From Verrucomicrobiota bacterium (GTDB lineage: Bacteria > Verrucomicrobiota > Verrucomicrobiia > Limisphaerales > UBA11358), in assembly GCA_028872915.1 (NCBI GenBank), contig JAGWNY010000001.1:62001-126000 (forward strand): a stretch of DNA of 64,000 nt, read 5' to 3'. Shown piece after piece: positions 17,627 through 26,063 of the stretch; position 1 is the first letter of the stretch; each line of letters begins with the position of its first letter. Both the position numbers and the translations under genes were made by a program. Below the pieces are notes generated by a model. That model did not search any database. It was not told where the DNA came from and was given only the letters and a program-made list of their open reading frames with translations.

Positions 17627-17900
17627 GACCGGATTTTCAAACTTTGCCGTTCAAACTTCAAGACGGTTCAAGTTTCAAGACGCCAAAATTTCTTTTGCGC
17701 CACCCCAAAACACCAGAAATTTTTCGCCTCACTCCAAACCACCCAAAATTCTTTTGCGCCAATTTGCGCTTTTCCGGATTATTTTCGCGCCATTTTCTGG
17801 TTCAAGCTTCAAAACACCAAATTTTTTTGCGGTAATTTGTGGTTTTTTCAGATGATTTTTACCGCTTTGAACCTTTTGCCGGCGTATTTATATTTCCCTC
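17627..17900. other. AT-rich intergenic region with short direct repeats
   Basis: This divergent promoter region is far richer in A/T than its neighbours. CCAAAATTTCTTTTGCGCCA (17683-17702) recurs with one base deleted at 17743-17761. TCAAACTTCAAGACG (17651-17665) recurs as TCAAGTTTCAAGACG (17668-17682), and a weaker copy starts near 17802. No open frame looks coding. It separates the debranching enzyme gene and the thioredoxin-like gene, so both promoters should lie here. Confidence 0.5.
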
Positions 17901-18473
17901 ATGTCATTGACCCCGTCCACCATGCTGCCGCTCGGCGCCGCGGCGCCCGATTTTTCCCTTCCGGATACGAATGGAAAGGCCGTCTCACGCGGCGATTTCA
18001 AGGGCAAGCCGCTGCTGGTCCTGTTCATTTGCAACCATTGTCCTTACGTGAAGCACATCCGGGCAGGCCTTGCCCAACTGGGGCGCGATTACAAGGGCCG
18101 CGGCGCCGGCATCGTGGCCATCAATTCCAACGACGTGGAAAATCATCCCGACGACAGCCCGGCCAAAATGAAGGAGGAAGTGAAGGCGGCGGGTTACGTT
18201 TTTCCGTATCTTTACGACGAAACGCAGGCGGTGGCGCAGGCTTATCGCGCCGCCTGCACCCCCGACGTTTACCTTTTCGACAAGGACCACACGCTGGTCT
18301 ATCGCGGGCAGTTCGATGACAGCCGGCCCGGGAACGGTGTGCCGGTCACCGGCGAGGATTTGCGGACGGCGCTCGACGCCGTGCTGGCCGGAAAACCAGT
18401 CCCCGCCGCGCAGAAAGCCAGTGTGGGCTGCAATATCAAGTGGAAATCCGGAAACGAACCGGATTATTTTTAG
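17901..18473 (+). CDS. Thioredoxin-like/AhpC-TSA family redox protein
   Basis: This 190-residue soluble protein has a peroxiredoxin/TlpA-type fold: an N-terminal APDFSLPDTNGKAVS strand pair, then the redox motif CNHC (C44, C47) in LFICNHCPYVKHI, and later ACTPDVYLFDKDHTLVYRG, the cis-Pro region of thioredoxin-like proteins. The CNHCPYVKHI signature belongs to a widespread group of uncharacterised thioredoxin-family proteins, so a disulfide or peroxide reduction role is likely but unproven. There is no signal peptide, so it should be cytoplasmic. It stands alone on the plus strand, divergent from the debranching enzyme gene. Confidence 0.8.
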   Translation: MSLTPSTMLPLGAAAPDFSLPDTNGKAVSRGDFKGKPLLVLFICNHCPYVKHIRAGLAQLGRDYKGRGAGIVAINSNDVENHPDDSPAKMKEEVKAAGYVFPYLYDETQAVAQAYRAACTPDVYLFDKDHTLVYRGQFDDSRPGNGVPVTGEDLRTALDAVLAGKPVPAAQKASVGCNIKWKSGNEPDYF

Positions 18474-18542
18474 CCGTGGAAGCGTGGTGGAGGGGGTTGA
18501 GACAAACAGAATCGTTCTTTTTCAAAAGGGCGCTCAAACGAT

Positions 18543-19238
18543 TTACTGCTCCGTGGGCATGAAGACGTACATGGATTGGATGGCGATTCGGCCGGGGCCG
18601 GTGAACCGGTTCCAGAATATCTGGCCGCCGCCGGCGAAAAGGCCCGTGGTCAGCCTTTGGAAAATCGTTTCCATCCTCACGGTGCGGTCCTTGTAAATCC
18701 AGCCGCCCGCCTCGATGTCAATCTGTTCGCCCGGTTGCAGCGTTACTTCGAAGACGTTGCCGTAGCCGTGCAGCCACAAGATGCCTTCGGCGCCTGATGC
18801 CGTAAACGTGTCAATAAAAAATCCTGTGCCGCCCAACAGCATGTTCGCCACACCTTTGACCCGCGTAAACGTGAAATCCACCGAGTCGGTCGCCGCGAGA
18901 AATTGGTGCTCCCGCACGTCCACCGATTCGCCGTGGCGCAGGTGCAGCGCAAAGACGTGGCCGGCGCCGTCCCGGCTGAAGGCTATCCGGCCCGGCCCCG
19001 TTGCCGCCGTCATGAACACCGGCATCCCGGCGAGCATCCGTTTCAGGGCGCCCCGCATCGGCTTGAGCGCGATTTCCACCCGCGGGTCCTTCCAAAGCAG
19101 GATGTGATGCTCGAAATAAACGGGCGTGGACGACAATTCCACGTGGAGGACGGGAACGAGTTCGCCTTGAATATGGTAGGTGACGCCGCCGAAGGTTTCG
19201 TCGGCAGCCGACGTGGTCAGGAGTTGGGGAACGGCCAT
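18543..19238 (-). CDS. AIM24 family protein
   Basis: This 231-residue beta-rich protein matches the AIM24/TIGR00266 pattern: FGGVTYHIQGELVPVLHVEL near the start, repeated GPGRIAF/GPGRIAI elements, the glycine-rich GGTGFFIDTF and a hydrophobic GNVFEVTLQPGEQIDIEAGG segment. The family forms a double-stranded beta-helix trimer. In bacteria its function is unknown, and in yeast the namesake affects mitochondrial inner-membrane organisation. It has no obvious membrane segment or catalytic residues. It lies upstream of, and in the same direction as, nothing obvious; the gmhA gene on the same strand ends 40 bp before its start. Confidence 0.8.
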   Translation of the reverse strand: MAVPQLLTTSAADETFGGVTYHIQGELVPVLHVELSSTPVYFEHHILLWKDPRVEIALKPMRGALKRMLAGMPVFMTAATGPGRIAFSRDGAGHVFALHLRHGESVDVREHQFLAATDSVDFTFTRVKGVANMLLGGTGFFIDTFTASGAEGILWLHGYGNVFEVTLQPGEQIDIEAGGWIYKDRTVRMETIFQRLTTGLFAGGGQIFWNRFTGPGRIAIQSMYVFMPTEQ

Positions 19239-19277
19239 ATTATTGGATGGGTGGGATTGTTTTGAGCGCGGACAAGA

Positions 19278-19844
19278 TTATTTTTTTGGCAGCCGTTCGT
19301 CAACGATTTCGCACAGCACGTGATAGAGCAGCTTCTGCGCCTCCTGGATGCGAACCGTCTTGTCGCCGGCCACAATTAGATCAACGGTCGCCGCGCCTTT
19401 CGTGAAACCGCCGTCCCGGCCCAGGAAACAGATGCTTTGGATGCCCATTCGCCGCGCTTCCTCCAGCGCCCGCAGGACATTTTTTGATTTTCCGCTCGTG
19501 GTGAACGCAATGAGCACGTCGCCGGGTTTGGCCAGGCCCCATACCTGCCGGGCGAAAATCTCGTCCGCGTGATAATCGTTGCAGACAGCCGTCATGAACT
19601 CGCCGTTTGCGGTAAGCGAGAGGGCCGGATACGGCCGGCGATCATCCCGGAAACGGCACAGGAATTCCGTGGCGAAGTGCGTGGCGTCCGACGCGCTGCC
19701 GCCGTTGCCGCAGACGAGCAGTTTGCCGCCCGAAACCAGACAGCCGTGGACGATCCGCGCCGCGCGGTTGAGCGGTTCTTCGAACGCCGCAAGCCCCTGG
19801 AACGTTTTCACGGCTTCTTCAATTGACTTCTGTAGCGGTGTCAT
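19278..19844 (-). CDS. gmhA: Phosphoheptose isomerase (SIS domain)
   Basis: This 188-residue single SIS domain has the diagnostic VCGNGGSASDATHFATEF at about residues 45-62 and AFTTSGKSKNVLRAL, with the late acidic and histidine residues in QEAQKLLYHVLCE. GmhA converts sedoheptulose 7-phosphate to glycero-manno-heptose 7-phosphate, the first step to ADP-heptose for the LPS inner core. Length is normal for the family. No other heptose gene is adjacent, so the pathway would be completed elsewhere. A similar DiaA-type SIS protein is the main alternative, but the motif spacing favours GmhA. Confidence 0.85.
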   Translation of the reverse strand: MTPLQKSIEEAVKTFQGLAAFEEPLNRAARIVHGCLVSGGKLLVCGNGGSASDATHFATEFLCRFRDDRRPYPALSLTANGEFMTAVCNDYHADEIFARQVWGLAKPGDVLIAFTTSGKSKNVLRALEEARRMGIQSICFLGRDGGFTKGAATVDLIVAGDKTVRIQEAQKLLYHVLCEIVDERLPKK

Positions 19845-19982
19845 GCGCGCAGTTAATCAAAAAAGTTCCTGCGGGGAAACCAGGAATATACATGAACGAT
19901 AAAATTCAACGGAAGCCAACGGATTTTCTTTCATCTAATCCTGTTCATTGATTCCAACTCTCCGCCGGTGTATTTTTCTTTC

Positions 19983-20201
19983 ATGCCCATTTACGAATTT
20001 CATTGTGGAAAGTGCGGGCGCGACAGCGAAATCCTTGTCCGCTCGACCGACTGGAAGGGAACCGAATGTCCTCATTGCGGGTCGAAGCGACTGGCCAAAA
20101 AACTTTCCGCCTTTGCTTCCACGGCTTCCGGCGGCGCTTCGGCGGGAGGAGAGGGCACTGGCGGCGGCCATTGCTGCGGCGGGGGCTGTCATTGCCATTA
20201 A
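19983..20201 (+). CDS. FmdB-family zinc-ribbon protein
   Basis: This 72-residue protein begins MPIYEFHCGKCG and carries two CxxC pairs (C8/C11 and C29/C32), the zinc ribbon of FmdB-type putative regulators. The tail is low-complexity Gly/Ser/Ala and ends in a Cys/His cluster (GGHCCGGGCHCH) that may bind another metal. The start is ATG 19983, because the motif starts at this methionine; five upstream codons in frame are not conserved. Its role is unknown; family members sit near amidase and formamidase genes. It faces hisD tail to tail with a 38-bp gap. Confidence 0.82.
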   Translation: MPIYEFHCGKCGRDSEILVRSTDWKGTECPHCGSKRLAKKLSAFASTASGGASAGGEGTGGGHCCGGGCHCH

Positions 20202-20216
20202 CGGGCCAAAACAGGC

Positions 20217-20240
20217 AAAAACGACACCTTTAAGCGTCGT
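20217..20240 (-). terminator. Weak candidate terminator after hisD
   Basis: Read on the minus strand, ACGAC and GTCGT form a 5-bp stem around a 10-base loop, followed by a run of five T. The stem overlaps the end of the hisD stop codon and lies in the short gap to the convergent FmdB gene. The stem is short, so termination is only possible. Confidence 0.3.
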
Positions 20241-21535
20241 CATTTCCGTTGAAGGCGAAGCTTGGCGCTGGCGCCGTGGGCTTCGAGGCCTTCAAATTCA
20301 GCAAATGCCTGGACGGAAGGCATGGCTTTGCCCAGCGAAGCGGCGTTGTATTCCACGAAGCTGGTGCGGCGCTGAAACTGGTCCACTGTCAATCCCGCAA
20401 AGGACGCGCCCGCGCCGCCCGTCGGCAGCGTGTGGCTGGGGCCGGCCACGTAATCGCCCAGCACCGTCGGTGAAAAGCCGCCAACAAATATTGCCCCGGC
20501 CGTCACAATTTTTCCCGCAACCTTCCGCGCGTCGCGCGTCATGATCTCGCAATGTTCCGGCGCAATGTCATTCGCCAATGCAATTCCATCGGCAAGCGAC
20601 CGGACCTGGATCAGCCAGCCATTCCGCGCCAGGGCGCGCTCAATGAATCCTCGCCGCTGGCGCGACGGCAGCAGCCGCGCGATTTCCTCCTGCACCGCCT
20701 TCAATAGTTTTGCCGATGGCGTGACGAGCCAGACGCGCTCGTGGCCGGAACCATGCTCGGCCTGGGCCATCAAATCCGCCGCGGCAAATTTCGGATTGGC
20801 GCCATCGTCCGCCAGCACCAGCACCTCGCTCGGCCCGGGCAGCAGGTCCACCGCGACCCGCCCAAACAACAGGCGCTTGGCAGCCACCACGTAAGCGTTG
20901 CCGGGGCCGAAAATTTTTTGCACGCGTCGAATCGTCCGCGTCCCATGGGCCATTGCCGCCACCGCCTGCGCGCCGCCGACCCGGTAGGCTTCCGTGGCTC
21001 CCGCGGCCCGAATGGCAAATAACAATGCCGGATTGATGGTCCCATTGGACCCGCAAGGAGTACAGACCACAATCTCGTGGCAGCCGGCCACGCGGGCCAA
21101 GGTCACCGTCATCAGTGCGGTGGATACCAGCGGCGCCGCGCCGCCGGGAACGTAAATGCCCACGCGCCCGAACGGATCGAATTTCTCGCCCACGCGCGCG
21201 TCGTGAGAGTTGCGCATTTCCCAGCTTTTGCACAGAGACCTTTTCGCGAAAGCGACGATGTTTTTTTCTGTGTCGGCCACGGCCTTGCGCAATGACGGGC
21301 CGGCCTTCAGCGCCGCCGCCATCCATTCGGCCCGCGTTACGGCCAGTTGATCGGCCGAAAGCGTCGCGCCGTCGAATTGGCGCGTGAATTCGAGCAGGGC
21401 CTCGTCGTCCCGCGCGCGGACCTCTTCAACAATGCGGCGCGTCCGTTGTTCAATCTCATCATCGAACAAGCTGGACGCGGCGATCCGTTGAAGTTGCGCG
21501 AAAAAATCAGCGTCGGTATGGCGCACGACATTCAT
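20240..21535 (-). CDS. hisD: Histidinol dehydrogenase
   Basis: This 431-residue protein matches HisD along its length: YVPGGAAPLVSTALMT, GVGGAQ-type AYRVGGAQAVAAMAHGT, KIFGPGNAYVVAAKR, LLPGPSEVLVLAD, MAQAEHGSGH and the catalytic pair E327-H328 in IAPEHCE. HisD oxidises L-histidinol to L-histidine in two NAD-dependent steps with a zinc ion. Family length is about 430. No other his gene is adjacent, so histidine genes are dispersed here. Its start faces the NagD-like gene across about 95 bp. Confidence 0.95.
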   Translation of the reverse strand: MNVVRHTDADFFAQLQRIAASSLFDDEIEQRTRRIVEEVRARDDEALLEFTRQFDGATLSADQLAVTRAEWMAAALKAGPSLRKAVADTEKNIVAFAKRSLCKSWEMRNSHDARVGEKFDPFGRVGIYVPGGAAPLVSTALMTVTLARVAGCHEIVVCTPCGSNGTINPALLFAIRAAGATEAYRVGGAQAVAAMAHGTRTIRRVQKIFGPGNAYVVAAKRLLFGRVAVDLLPGPSEVLVLADDGANPKFAAADLMAQAEHGSGHERVWLVTPSAKLLKAVQEEIARLLPSRQRRGFIERALARNGWLIQVRSLADGIALANDIAPEHCEIMTRDARKVAGKIVTAGAIFVGGFSPTVLGDYVAGPSHTLPTGGAGASFAGLTVDQFQRRTSFVEYNAASLGKAMPSVQAFAEFEGLEAHGASAKLRLQRK

Positions 21536-21630
21536 CCGGGAAGATTATCGCAAAATTTTCCAAAGAAAAGAATGAAGGGCCGCGCAATCGCATTGCGTCC
21601 GGCAGCCGGGGCCGGTTATGGTTTCCGCGC

Positions 21631-22413
21631 ATGAACGCGCTTGACCAGGTCCGCCGCAAAGCCGGGTTTATCATTGACATGGATGGCGTAATTTATCACG
21701 GCAACCGGTTGATTCCAGGCGTGGAGTCCTTCATTGCCTGGCTGGAACGCGAGCGGAAGAAATTCCTTTTTCTGACCAACGGCAGCGAACGCTCGCCGCG
21801 CGAGTTGCAGCAAAAGCTCGAACGGCTCGGCATCCGCATCGGCGAGCAACATTATTACACGAGCGCACTGGCGACCGCCGCGTTTCTCAAAAGCCAGCAA
21901 CCCGGCGGCGGTGTTTTTGCCATTGGCGGCAACGGGCTGATTGCCGCGCTCTACGAGGCCGGGTTTACGATGAACGATGTGGACCCGGACTACGTCGTTG
22001 TGGGAGAATCCACGGCTTACACTTACGACAAAATCACCCATGCCATCCGGCTCGTGTTGAAAGGCGCAAAATTGATCGGCACCAATCCCGATGTTACCGG
22101 CCCGACCGACCAGGGTCTCGTTCCGGCCACGGGCGCGTTGATGGCGCCCATTGAATTGGCCACGGGTGCCAGAGCCTATTACGTCGGCAAGCCCAATCCG
22201 CTCATCATGAGACACGCGCTGAAGCAACTCGATTGCCGGCGCGAAGAAGCCGTCATCATCGGCGACCGGATGGATACAGACATCATCGCGGGCATTGAAT
22301 CGGAAATCGAGACCGTCCTGGTGCTCACAGGCGTGACCGCGCCGGAAGATTTGCGCCGATTCGCCTACCGCCCCGGCCACGTCATCAAGAACGCCGGCGC
22401 GCTGGCGGAATAG
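21631..22413 (+). CDS. NagD-like HAD-IIA phosphatase
   Basis: This 260-residue protein has HAD motif I DMDGVIY (D16, D18), motif II in FLTNGSERSP, the lysine region GKPNPLIM and motif IV IIGDRMDTDI. The large cap between motifs II and III marks subclass IIA, which includes NagD (nucleotide monophosphatase) and p-nitrophenyl phosphatases. It probably dephosphorylates a sugar phosphate or nucleotide; the substrate cannot be told from sequence. It is convergent with the HTH-MBL gene with 11 bp between stops. Confidence 0.85.
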   Translation: MNALDQVRRKAGFIIDMDGVIYHGNRLIPGVESFIAWLERERKKFLFLTNGSERSPRELQQKLERLGIRIGEQHYYTSALATAAFLKSQQPGGGVFAIGGNGLIAALYEAGFTMNDVDPDYVVVGESTAYTYDKITHAIRLVLKGAKLIGTNPDVTGPTDQGLVPATGALMAPIELATGARAYYVGKPNPLIMRHALKQLDCRREEAVIIGDRMDTDIIAGIESEIETVLVLTGVTAPEDLRRFAYRPGHVIKNAGALAE

Positions 22414-22424
22414 GCGCGGCGCCG

Positions 22425-23261
22425 TCAAAAAAACGGATTATGTTGTTTTTCCTCGGCAACGGTCGTCCATGGGCCGTGTCCGGGGCAAAGAAGGGTTTCG
22501 GAAGGCAGAGAGAGGATTTGTTCGCGGATTTTTTGCCGCGCCAGGTCCCATGCCTGGTTCGCGCCGCCCATCGAACCGGCGAAGATGGCATCGCCCACAA
22601 AGGCCACGTGCGGCGCGTCCTCCTGCCAGTTTCCGACGATATACGTCACGCCATCGGCCGCATGACCCGGCGTGTCCCGGTGGGTCACGCGCAGCCCGCC
22701 CAAGTGAACGATTTCAGCGGGTTTATTCCGTTGATCCACGGGCGCGCTTTTCGATCCAGTATGTATGCGGATTTTGGGCACGGCTTCCCGGATTTTTGGC
22801 AGCGCGTCCACGTGGTCCCAATGTGAATGCGTGATGAAGACATGCCGCAAGTTTAAATGATTTTCAGCCACACAAGCCAGGATGGGCGCGGCATCCAGAC
22901 CGGTATCGAACAATGCGGCGTCCAGCGTGACTTCGTCCCAAACCAGATAACAATTCACCGCCAGGCCATCACCGGAAGTGGTAAAAACCCGAAGTTCACG
23001 CCACACAGTCAAATCCTTCCTCGCTGGCAGCCACCCGGCGGCGATGGCGGCAAGGTTGCGGACGCCCAAAAGCTTTTCCAATGCGCCAAAGGCGATTTTC
23101 GGCGGCGCCTTTCCCGTTTGCTCGAACGCGGCCAGATCGCTTTCGGAAATGTCGGCTGCTGCTGCCGCCGCAGCAGGCGCGATGTTGCTCATGCTTCGCG
23201 CCTTATGCACAATATCGCCGGCGTGATCTTCAAGATGTGCCCACAACTCATCACCATTCAT
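22425..23261 (-). CDS. Metallo-beta-lactamase-fold hydrolase with N-terminal HTH-like segment
   Basis: A protein of about 278 residues. Residues 30-68 look like an XRE-type helix-turn-helix (ADISESDLAAFEQTG...FGALEKLLGV) preceded by an alanine run. From about 85 on it is an MBL-fold hydrolase, with the metal motif HSHWDH (H145, H147, D149, H150), then GHAADG, VGDAIF and the late histidine in CPGHGPW. Members include glyoxalase II and other thiolester hydrolases. ATG 23261 is preferred; a GTG at 23294, touching the MFS stop codon, would add 11 residues. Cotranscription from the MFS gene upstream is likely. Confidence 0.78.
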   Translation of the reverse strand: MNGDELWAHLEDHAGDIVHKARSMSNIAPAAAAAAADISESDLAAFEQTGKAPPKIAFGALEKLLGVRNLAAIAAGWLPARKDLTVWRELRVFTTSGDGLAVNCYLVWDEVTLDAALFDTGLDAAPILACVAENHLNLRHVFITHSHWDHVDALPKIREAVPKIRIHTGSKSAPVDQRNKPAEIVHLGGLRVTHRDTPGHAADGVTYIVGNWQEDAPHVAFVGDAIFAGSMGGANQAWDLARQKIREQILSLPSETLLCPGHGPWTTVAEEKQHNPFF

Positions 23262-23294
23262 GCCGCGCCAAAGTAACGCCGGTGCGTCCGCCAC

Positions 23295-24497
23295 TCAAGC
23301 TTTGGCGGGCTGCGTGCGCAATCTCCATACCAGCCATGCGCCTGCCAATGACAAAGCGGCGCTAAATCCAAAAGCCGCCGTCGTTCCCACGGCCGCCCAC
23401 AACGCGCCCACAACGATGGATGAAACCGCGTCGCCAACCGCATTGACGGTGGCCAGCACGCCAAAGGCCATGCCGTGCTGTGATTCGTCCGTCAATTCCG
23501 CGCACAGCGAATCTTCCAGTGTTTCCTCCAGCGCCACGGCGATGCCGCCCAGAATGAAAATCAGGGCCAGCGTCCAGATGTGGACCGGCAGCAGGATAAT
23601 CCCCAGGGCCATGAGGGCGGCCAGCGTGTAGCCCAGCGCGAGCAATTTATTCTTGGCGAACCGGTCGGCCAGCCAGCCGCCGGCATAGGCGAACGCGGCA
23701 TAAAAAACATTATGCAGAATATACAGGGCCACAGCAATGCTGGCCGCCCGCGTCGCCCCGAGCGTCGGCGCCAGTTTCTGCGTTGCCAGGAGAATGAGGA
23801 GGGTGTGGGCGAAGGCGCCGAGGCCAAACAATCCGGCCGCTGTGGCAAACTGGCGGTATTCGCCAGGCAACATTCCGATTCTGCGGCCGAAGGAAATATG
23901 AGGCACCGGCTTGCGCTCCTTTTCCACGACCAACGTGGCAATGAGAGCGGCCGCAATCGCGCCAGGGACAAGCGTGACGGCGAACAACGGGGAGTAATGA
24001 TGATGAAACGCCATCAGGAGCAGGAAGGCTGTCGCCGGGCCAATGATCGCCCCGATGGTGTCCATCATTCGCTCAAAGCCGAAGGCGCGTCCGTAGGTTT
24101 GCGGCGTGACCGCCGCGGCCAGCAGCGCCTTGCGTACCGGCGTGCGCACGCCGCGTCCCAGCCACGCGCAAACGCGGCCGATGAGGACGTGCCATGCGGC
24201 CGTGGCCAGCGCGAAGGAAGCCGTGCTCATGGCGGTTACCAAGTAACCGGCTACGGCAATCGGCTTGCGGCGCGGCAATTTATCCGTGTAAAACCCGGAA
24301 GCCATTTTGGCAAAGCTTGAAAGGCCGTCGGAGATGCCTTCAATCAGCCCCAGCCACGCCGCCGCGGCCCCCATGCCGGCTAAAAACGACGGCAGCACCG
24401 CCGTCGCCATTTCGTGAGACCAATCGCTGAACAGCGACGCCAAACCAATGCCCAACACGGTGCGATTGAGCCAGCGGGACTTTTGATTGTTTGACAT
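23295..24497 (-). CDS. Major facilitator superfamily transporter
   Basis: A transporter of 400 residues with about 12 hydrophobic segments. The MFS loop 2-3 signature is visible as GFYTDKLPRRKPIAVAGY, with a related GGWLADRFAKNKLLALGY in the second half. The start is ATG 24497, because AGGAG lies 8 bases upstream of it; the longer frame to 24620 has no ribosome site and encodes Cys/Arg-rich residues. The substrate is unknown. The HTH-MBL gene follows immediately and may be translationally coupled. The AI-2E transporter gene lies upstream on the same strand, ending 47 bp before this start. Confidence 0.82.
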   Translation of the reverse strand: MSNNQKSRWLNRTVLGIGLASLFSDWSHEMATAVLPSFLAGMGAAAAWLGLIEGISDGLSSFAKMASGFYTDKLPRRKPIAVAGYLVTAMSTASFALATAAWHVLIGRVCAWLGRGVRTPVRKALLAAAVTPQTYGRAFGFERMMDTIGAIIGPATAFLLLMAFHHHYSPLFAVTLVPGAIAAALIATLVVEKERKPVPHISFGRRIGMLPGEYRQFATAAGLFGLGAFAHTLLILLATQKLAPTLGATRAASIAVALYILHNVFYAAFAYAGGWLADRFAKNKLLALGYTLAALMALGIILLPVHIWTLALIFILGGIAVALEETLEDSLCAELTDESQHGMAFGVLATVNAVGDAVSSIVVGALWAAVGTTAAFGFSAALSLAGAWLVWRLRTQPAKA

Positions 24498-24543
24498 GGA
24501 ATCGCTCCTGAGATTTGCGCCGCGCGAAATAATCCCGGCGTCT

Positions 24544-25782
24544 TCAGGATTGTTCCAGGCCTTCCTCGCGCGACTTTTTCCAGACATAGCGGAACAGCAA
24601 CACCCGAAGGGCCGCCGCAAGCGGAATTGCCAGAATGCCGCCCAGAAAACCGCCCAGCATCGTGATGCCGACCATCAAGGCAATAATCACCACCACCGGA
24701 TGCATCCCGACCCGATGTCCCATGATGCGCGGCGAGTAAAAAAAGCTTTCGAGCGACTGCACGACGGCAAAAACCACCACCACCAGGAGGGGGTGCAGCC
24801 AATCGCCGAATTGCACGGCTGTGAGGATCATCGCGATGATCCCATTTGCAATGGCGCCCACATAAGGAACGATCACCAGGATGAAAGCGGTAAATCCCAG
24901 CAGAAACGCGTAATCCAGGCCCATGGCCAGGTAACCGATGGTGTAAAGGGCGCCGCTGATCAGGGCCACCAGCACCTGTCCGCGGAAAAAGGTAATCATG
25001 TATTGGTTGATCGCTGAGAGGATGAAGATGATTTCATCCTTCATCCGGGAATCGCGGATGGGCAAGTAATTTGTCCACTGCGTTTTGATCTCCCGTTTTT
25101 CGCGCAGGAAATAAAACGTATAGATGGGAATCAAAATGATGGCGATGGCCACATCAACCAATGACGAGGCTTTCGAGAGAAGACCCAAAAGCCATTGGCC
25201 AAGCCGCGGCATGGCTTTTCCGAGCCAGCTTTTTGCCGACGAGACCAATTGCTGATGTATCCGCGCATTGCCGACGCCCGATGGCGGAGCATTGGTTGCC
25301 AGGGCAGTTTGAGGGGCGGTTTTCGGCGGCGGGGACTTGGGATTCGACGCCTTCGACGCTTGGTTCGTCGGGGCGCTCACGCCGCCTTCCGGCCCCGTAT
25401 TGGCCCAATGTTCAAAACGCTGCTGCGCCGTGGCCGTGTAACGCGGAATCTTTGAAACGAGAGCGTTCGTCTCCTGGACCAGTTGCGGAATGACGCTTGC
25501 CAGAATGCCGCCGAAGATCAAAAGGCCCGCCACAAAAACGATCACGATCCCCCAAGCCCGCGAAACCCGGTGATGCTCCAGCCAGTTGACGGCTGGGTCG
25601 AGCAGGTACGAAAGAACCGCCGCTATGGCCAGCGGCCACAAGACCGGACTCAACAACCCCAGCAGTTCTCCGATTCCCCATACGAAGGCCACGATGACCG
25701 CCACCAGGACCGCCAATGCCAGCGCTGTCAGGGCGAACCAGATGATTCGTCGTTGGCTCTCGCTCGGCGGCTTTTCGTTCAT
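24544..25782 (-). CDS. AI-2E/PerM family membrane transporter
   Basis: This 412-residue protein has the AI-2E exporter family layout: two or three N-terminal membrane helices, a soluble domain, then four or five helices with the conserved GQVLVALISGALYTIGY and FLGGILAIPLAAALRVLL. The soluble part contains a Pro/Ala/Thr/Lys-rich insertion (about residues 135-180) that looks disordered and is not typical. Family members move autoinducer-2 or ions such as Na+/H+; the substrate is uncertain here. ATG 25782 was chosen because upstream residues are not conserved. It is divergent from rpsA across 281 bp. Confidence 0.82.
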   Translation of the reverse strand: MNEKPPSESQRRIIWFALTALALAVLVAVIVAFVWGIGELLGLLSPVLWPLAIAAVLSYLLDPAVNWLEHHRVSRAWGIVIVFVAGLLIFGGILASVIPQLVQETNALVSKIPRYTATAQQRFEHWANTGPEGGVSAPTNQASKASNPKSPPPKTAPQTALATNAPPSGVGNARIHQQLVSSAKSWLGKAMPRLGQWLLGLLSKASSLVDVAIAIILIPIYTFYFLREKREIKTQWTNYLPIRDSRMKDEIIFILSAINQYMITFFRGQVLVALISGALYTIGYLAMGLDYAFLLGFTAFILVIVPYVGAIANGIIAMILTAVQFGDWLHPLLVVVVFAVVQSLESFFYSPRIMGHRVGMHPVVVIIALMVGITMLGGFLGGILAIPLAAALRVLLFRYVWKKSREEGLEQS

Positions 25783-26063
25783 CCCCGTTTGAATGCGCCA
25801 AACCTGCCACCGGCAAAACAGCCCGTCAAGCCATGCCAAATCGCTCCAATGCCAAAACCTTTCAAAAAATACCGCTTGTCTTCCTCCGATTTTCGCGTAT
25901 CCTTTCCATTGCCTGGGCGCCACGAGTGCGGCTGCCCATTGAGGCTGAGAAAAAACAGTCAACCAACAACCTGACCCGCAACCTCCGTTGCCACGGAAGT
26001 CCTGGTTTAGGCAATGGAGCCTTCAGTCCGATTCGGACAAAGTCTCCCGCGGTAAAAATTATT
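25783..26063. other. Intergenic region between the AI-2E transporter gene and rpsA
   Basis: No coding frame is convincing here. The region should carry two divergent promoters and a leader of about 150 bases for rpsA, which may allow S1 autoregulation; no conserved leader motif is recognised. Confidence 0.4.
25876..25903 (+). promoter_or_regulatory. Candidate rpsA promoter
   Basis: TTGTCT (25876-25881) and TATCCT (25898-25903) are 16 bp apart, upstream of rpsA. The match is moderate and other pairs in this AT-richer gap are possible. Confidence 0.35.

Noticed and set aside
18510..18543. Hairpin AATCGTT/AACGATT between the thioredoxin-like and AIM24 genes
   Set aside because: The 7-bp stem has a 20-base loop and no T-run placed correctly for either gene.
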